Below, piece by piece: positions 4,637 to 6,827 of a stretch of 6,827 nucleotides of DNA. Under the pieces are notes generated by a model. That model was given only the letters and a program-made list of their open reading frames with translations, was not told the DNA's origin and did not search any database. Location: assembly GCA_018899995.1 (NCBI GenBank), contig JAHIHE010000018.1, positions 1 through 6,827 on the forward strand. The letters are read 5' to 3'. Each line of letters opens with the position of its first letter. The stretch's first letter is position 1. The stretch is from Patescibacteria group bacterium (lineage in GTDB: Bacteria; Patescibacteriota; Minisyncoccia; JAHIHE01). A program made the translations under genes and the position numbers.

Positions 4637-4756
4637 AATAACCAATAACCAATAACCAATAACCAATAACTGATAACCAATAACTGATAACTTAAAACCT
4701 ATAACTTTATGGAATTTAATTTTGTTATTGGTTATAAGTTATAAGTTATCGGTTGG
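4637..4756. repeat. heptamer array with inverted counterpart before tRNA-Thr(GGT)
   Basis: Eight consecutive 7-nt units run from 4637 to 4692 (AATAACC four times, then AATAACT, GATAACC, AATAACT, GATAACT). From 4724 the complementary form runs GTTATTG, GTTATAA, GTTATAA, GTTATCG, then GTTGG. The two parts can pair as a long AT-rich hairpin. There are no unique spacers, so this is not a CRISPR array. Confidence 0.75.
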
Positions 4757-4761
4757 TTTAC

Positions 4762-4837
4762 GCCGATGTAGCTCAGTTGGTAGAGCAACTCCATGGTAAG
4801 GAGTAGGTCAGCGGTTCAAGTCCGCTCATCGGCTCCA
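4762..4837 (+). tRNA. tRNA-Thr (GGT)
   Basis: Acceptor GCCGATG (4762-4768) with CATCGGC (4827-4833); D-stem GCTC/GAGC; anticodon stem ACTCC/GGAGT with GGT at 4795-4797; T-loop TTCAAGT. Discriminator T, with CCA encoded (4835-4837). It reads ACC and ACT. Thr-Tyr-Thr order recalls the Thr-Tyr-Gly-Thr cluster upstream of tuf in many bacteria; the Gly gene is absent here. Confidence 0.96.
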
Positions 4838-4871
4838 TTAATTTAATTTTTAACAATAAGCCTAAAATAAT

Positions 4872-5027
4872 ATGTCGCAAGAAAGATTGATAAAACTGCT
4901 GTGCGCGCTATGTAAAAAAATTAATTATTTTACTTTTAAAAGCAAGGGGAACGCGAAAGATAAAATGGAAATTGCCAAATTTTGCAGAACATGCCGGAAA
5001 CACACGCCCCACAAGGAAGCGAAATAA
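4872..5027 (+). CDS. rpmG: 50S ribosomal protein L33
   Basis: A 51-residue protein of the large subunit, close to the tRNA exit site. The zinc-ribbon pattern is visible: CALC (residues 11-14) and CRTC (38-41), with NYFTFKSKGN between them (usual form Y-T-K-N) and a basic C-terminus. ATG 4872 gives the normal family length; no SD precedes it. It sits between tRNA-Thr and tRNA-Trp, the place it has in many bacteria upstream of secE-nusG, and is probably read in one transcript with the tRNAs. Confidence 0.92.
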   Translation: MSQERLIKLLCALCKKINYFTFKSKGNAKDKMEIAKFCRTCRKHTPHKEAK

Positions 5028-5034
5028 GGTTTTT

Positions 5035-5108
5035 AGGAGTTTAGTTCAGTGGCAGAACAGCGGTCTCCAAAACCGCGGACGTGGGTTCGATTCCCTCAAC
5101 TCCTGCCA
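5035..5108 (+). tRNA. tRNA-Trp (CCA)
   Basis: Acceptor AGGAGTT (5035-5041) with AACTCCT (5098-5104); D-stem GTTC/GAAC; anticodon stem GCGGT/ACCGC with loop CTCCAAA and anticodon CCA at 5067-5069; T-loop TTCGATT. Discriminator G, as expected for Trp, and CCA encoded (5106-5108). Confidence 0.97.
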
Positions 5109-5144
5109 AAAAGTGAATATGAAAAAATTCAATTAATATTCAAT

Positions 5145-5867
5145 ATGGCAGAAATAATGGTAAAAAATATTCCGAATCATGTGGTATTTATTATGGACGG
5201 AAACAGGAGATGGGCGGCAAACTATCTTTTGGAATCGTGGAACGGGCATAAGAAAGGGGCGGAAGTCGTAAAAGAGATGATCAGGGAATCGGTCAGGCAA
5301 AAAATTCCTTACTTTTCTTTTTGGGGCTCTTCGCTGGACAATATTGTTAAACGCCAGAAAGCGGAGGTATCGTACTTGTTTAAGCTGTTTAAGAAAAAAT
5401 TTGACGAATTGGCAAAAGACGAAGAAATTCACAAAGATCGGATAAAGGTAAGCGTGCTGGGAAGATGGAAAGAGCTGTTTCCTCCCGAGACAAAAGAGTC
5501 AATTCAAAAAGCGATAGACGCCACTAAAAATTACGGCAAGTTTTCTTTGAATTTTTTTCTCGCCTACAGCGGTGTGGACGAGATGGAAAGCGCGATAAAA
5601 AATATAGCCGATGACGCGAGAAAAAATCCCGATTTAAAAATAACGCCTTCTCTTGTTAAAAACCGGCTTTTTACCAAAGATCTGCCACCGGTTGATTATC
5701 TTATCCGCACTGGCGGCAATCCCCATCTCTCTACCGGATTTATGATGTGGGATATAGCCGACGCGCAACTGTATTTTTCCGACAAGCTTTGGCCCGATTT
5801 TAACGCCGAAGATTTTAAGGAAGCGATCATCGGTTACGGAAATAGAACCAGAAAGTTCGGGGCGTAA
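5145..5867 (+). CDS. uppS: cis-prenyltransferase (undecaprenyl diphosphate synthase family)
   Basis: The family condenses isopentenyl diphosphate units onto farnesyl diphosphate in cis to make the C55 carrier lipid for cell-wall precursors, at the inner face of the membrane. The 240-residue product has NHVVFIMDGNRRWA (11-24) with the catalytic Asp 18, GHKKGAE (34-40), LNFFLAYSGVDE (135-146), IRTGG (187-191) and LYFSDKLWPDF (209-219), and normal length. Unusual changes: the segment usually FSTENW is GSSLDNIVKR (61-70), RTGGE is RTGGN, and the Glu of AYAELYF (Glu213 in Escherichia coli, which helps bind Mg) is Gln 208. ATG 5145 is the first start clear of the tRNA-Trp gene; ATG 5157 is possible. 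No SD. uppS often follows rpsB-tsf-pyrH-frr; here it follows tRNA-Trp. Confidence 0.88.
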   Translation: MAEIMVKNIPNHVVFIMDGNRRWAANYLLESWNGHKKGAEVVKEMIRESVRQKIPYFSFWGSSLDNIVKRQKAEVSYLFKLFKKKFDELAKDEEIHKDRIKVSVLGRWKELFPPETKESIQKAIDATKNYGKFSLNFFLAYSGVDEMESAIKNIADDARKNPDLKITPSLVKNRLFTKDLPPVDYLIRTGGNPHLSTGFMMWDIADAQLYFSDKLWPDFNAEDFKEAIIGYGNRTRKFGA

Positions 5868-5875
5868 GGGATAAA

Positions 5876-5957
5876 CAATTTCTAATTTCTAATTTCTAAA
5901 CTTTTGTTTGAAAATTATTTCATTGATAATTCAATGAAAATTGAAAATTAGAAATTG
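5876..5957. repeat. AT-rich inverted array between uppS and pcm
   Basis: Outer arms 5876-5889 (CAATTTCTAATTTC) and 5944-5957 pair at 13 of 14 positions; the left side is a 7-nt tandem (TTTCTAA) and the right side its degenerate complement. At the centre TTTCATTG (5918-5925) and CAATGAAA (5932-5939) form a perfect 8-bp hairpin. It could end the uppS message or process the joint transcript. Confidence 0.65.
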
Positions 5958-5996
5958 AAAATTAAGCGGAAGTTTTTTTACATCAAATGTATTATT

Positions 5997-6629
5997 ATGT
6001 TTGCATCGGAAAAGGAGAAATTGATAAGGGAGCTTATTGGCAAAGGTTATCTTAAAACGCCGGCGATTATAGATGCTTTTAAAAAAATAGACAGAGCTGA
6101 TTTCGTGCCGCCGAATTTAAAACCCGAGGCCTATATCAACGAGCCTCTGCCCATCGGATTCGGACAAACAATTTCACAGCCACTGACAGTGGCTTTTATG
6201 TTGGAGCTGTTAAAGCCCCGGCTGGGGCAAAAAATTTTAGACATCGGTTCCGGCTCTGGCTGGCAGACGGCTCTCTTGGCGCAGATTGTCGGCGAAAAAG
6301 GCAAAGTGTTCGGCGTGGAAATAATTCCGGAGCTTTATGAATTCGGAGAGAAAAATGTCGCCAAATACGATTTTATCAAATCGGGAATTGTGAAAGTAAT
6401 TTTATCCAACGGTTCTGTAGGGCTGGAAAACGAAGCGCCGTTTGACGGCATTATCGCGGGAGCAATGGCGGAAAAAATTCCCAAAACCCTGCGCCGCCAG
6501 CTGAAAGTCGGGGGAAAGATGGTAATTCCCGCCCGCGGAAGCGTTTGGCTGATAATCAAAAAAGCGGAAAACGAATTTGAAGAATACGAATATCCCGGAT
6601 TCGCGTTCGTGCCGCTGGTGGAAAGGTAA
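5997..6629 (+). CDS. pcm: protein-L-isoaspartate O-methyltransferase
   Basis: It methylates isoaspartyl residues in damaged proteins using S-adenosylmethionine, starting their repair, in the cytoplasm. The 210-residue product has normal length and shows the family motifs: the N-terminal helix with IDRADFVPP (31-39), AYINEPLPIGFGQTISQP (45-62), SAM-binding motif I ILDIGSGSGWQTALLA (80-95), motif II-like PFDGIIAGAMAEKIP (148-162) and VGGKMVIPA (171-179). I chose ATG 5997; the in-frame TTG at 5955 lies in the intergenic inverted array and is unlikely. No SD is visible. All substrate-binding motifs look intact. Confidence 0.93.
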   Translation: MFASEKEKLIRELIGKGYLKTPAIIDAFKKIDRADFVPPNLKPEAYINEPLPIGFGQTISQPLTVAFMLELLKPRLGQKILDIGSGSGWQTALLAQIVGEKGKVFGVEIIPELYEFGEKNVAKYDFIKSGIVKVILSNGSVGLENEAPFDGIIAGAMAEKIPKTLRRQLKVGGKMVIPARGSVWLIIKKAENEFEEYEYPGFAFVPLVER

Positions 6630-6693
6630 TACAAAATGTCAAATTTCAAAATCCAAATGACAATGCAAAATCTAAATAAATCACAAAGCACAA

Positions 6694-6709
6694 TCCCGAG
6701 CACTCGGGA
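6694..6709. repeat. short GC-rich hairpin after pcm
   Basis: TCCCGAG (6694-6700) and CTCGGGA (6703-6709) are a perfect dyad (in practice a 6-bp stem with a GCAC loop) in otherwise very AT-rich DNA. No T-run follows directly, so it is a poor intrinsic terminator on its own. Confidence 0.45.
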
Positions 6710-6710
6710 C

Positions 6711-6790
6711 AAATCACAAACAAAACACAATATACAAATTACAAATATCTTATAGTTTGGGTTTTGTGTTTTGGGCTTTGTTTGTAATTT
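6711..6790. repeat. inverted array downstream of pcm
   Basis: AAATCACAAACAAA (6711-6724) faces TTTGTTTGTAATTT (6777-6790) with one mismatch, and ACACAA (6725-6730) faces TTGTGT (6764-6769). The left side is made of degenerate ACAAATC/ACAAATT units about 7 nt long. The region 6630-6827 holds no credible gene. Confidence 0.6.
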
Positions 6791-6827
6791 GAGATTTGGG
6801 TTTTGTAATTTAAATCAAATTTTATTA

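Noticed and set aside
4637..4692. CRISPR-like array of eight repeats
   Set aside because: Units are 7 nt with no unique spacers and no cas genes; it is a simple tandem repeat.
5049..5144. uppS start at ATG 5049
   Set aside because: It would lie inside the tRNA-Trp gene and translate it into MAEQRSPKPRTWVRF, which is not part of the family.
5955..5996. TTG start extending pcm by 14 codons
   Set aside because: The added residues come from the intergenic array; ATG 5997 gives the usual family start.
6335..6730. Minus-strand frame of 131 codons over the end of pcm
   Set aside because: It is antisense to conserved pcm codons, has no SD and has no recognisable motif.

Overview
The window looks like a piece of a small, AT-rich bacterial genome, most likely a Candidate Phyla Radiation (Patescibacteria, Parcubacteria-like) lineage. 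The reasons are an EF-Ts of only 197 residues, a compact layout, core genes that mostly lack a Shine-Dalgarno (SD) sequence, and gaps filled with AT-rich inverted arrays of short units. The standard genetic code fits all genes. The placement is an inference from gene content, not from a phylogeny.

Left part (1-1162), minus strand: two small unrecognised genes. The 62-codon gene (655-843) has a complete transcription unit: a consensus promoter, a long palindromic leader, a strong SD and a hairpin-plus-T-run terminator. The second gene (from 291 leftwards, cut by the window edge) encodes a Lys/Glu/Ala-rich, probably helical protein behind a strong SD and a structured leader. A divergent consensus promoter at 1055-1083 starts the plus-strand translation genes.

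Middle (1163-4165), plus strand: rpsB (ribosomal protein S2) and tsf (EF-Ts) in the classical order, a terminator after tsf, then a PSP1/RicT-family gene behind a leader with a 17-bp inverted repeat that can mask its SD-like sequence, and a closely spaced membrane-anchored TPR protein.

Right part (4156-6827), plus strand: a tRNA block (Thr-TGT twice, Tyr-GTA, Thr-GGT), rpmG (L33) and Trp-CCA. This recalls the Thr-Tyr-Gly-Thr-tuf and rpmG-Trp-secE-nusG neighbourhoods of many bacteria, but uppS follows instead of secE. Two tRNA remnants border the Thr-TGT pair, and one of them supplies the stop codon of the TPR gene. Then come uppS (cis-prenyltransferase with several altered active-site positions) and pcm (isoaspartyl-protein methyltransferase).

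The most interesting items are the autonomous minus-strand small-gene unit, the possible RNA switch before ricT, the remodelled tRNA-Thr cluster, and a recurring class of intergenic inverted arrays with roughly 7-nt units in five gaps. I see no CRISPR array, insertion sequence or known defence system.
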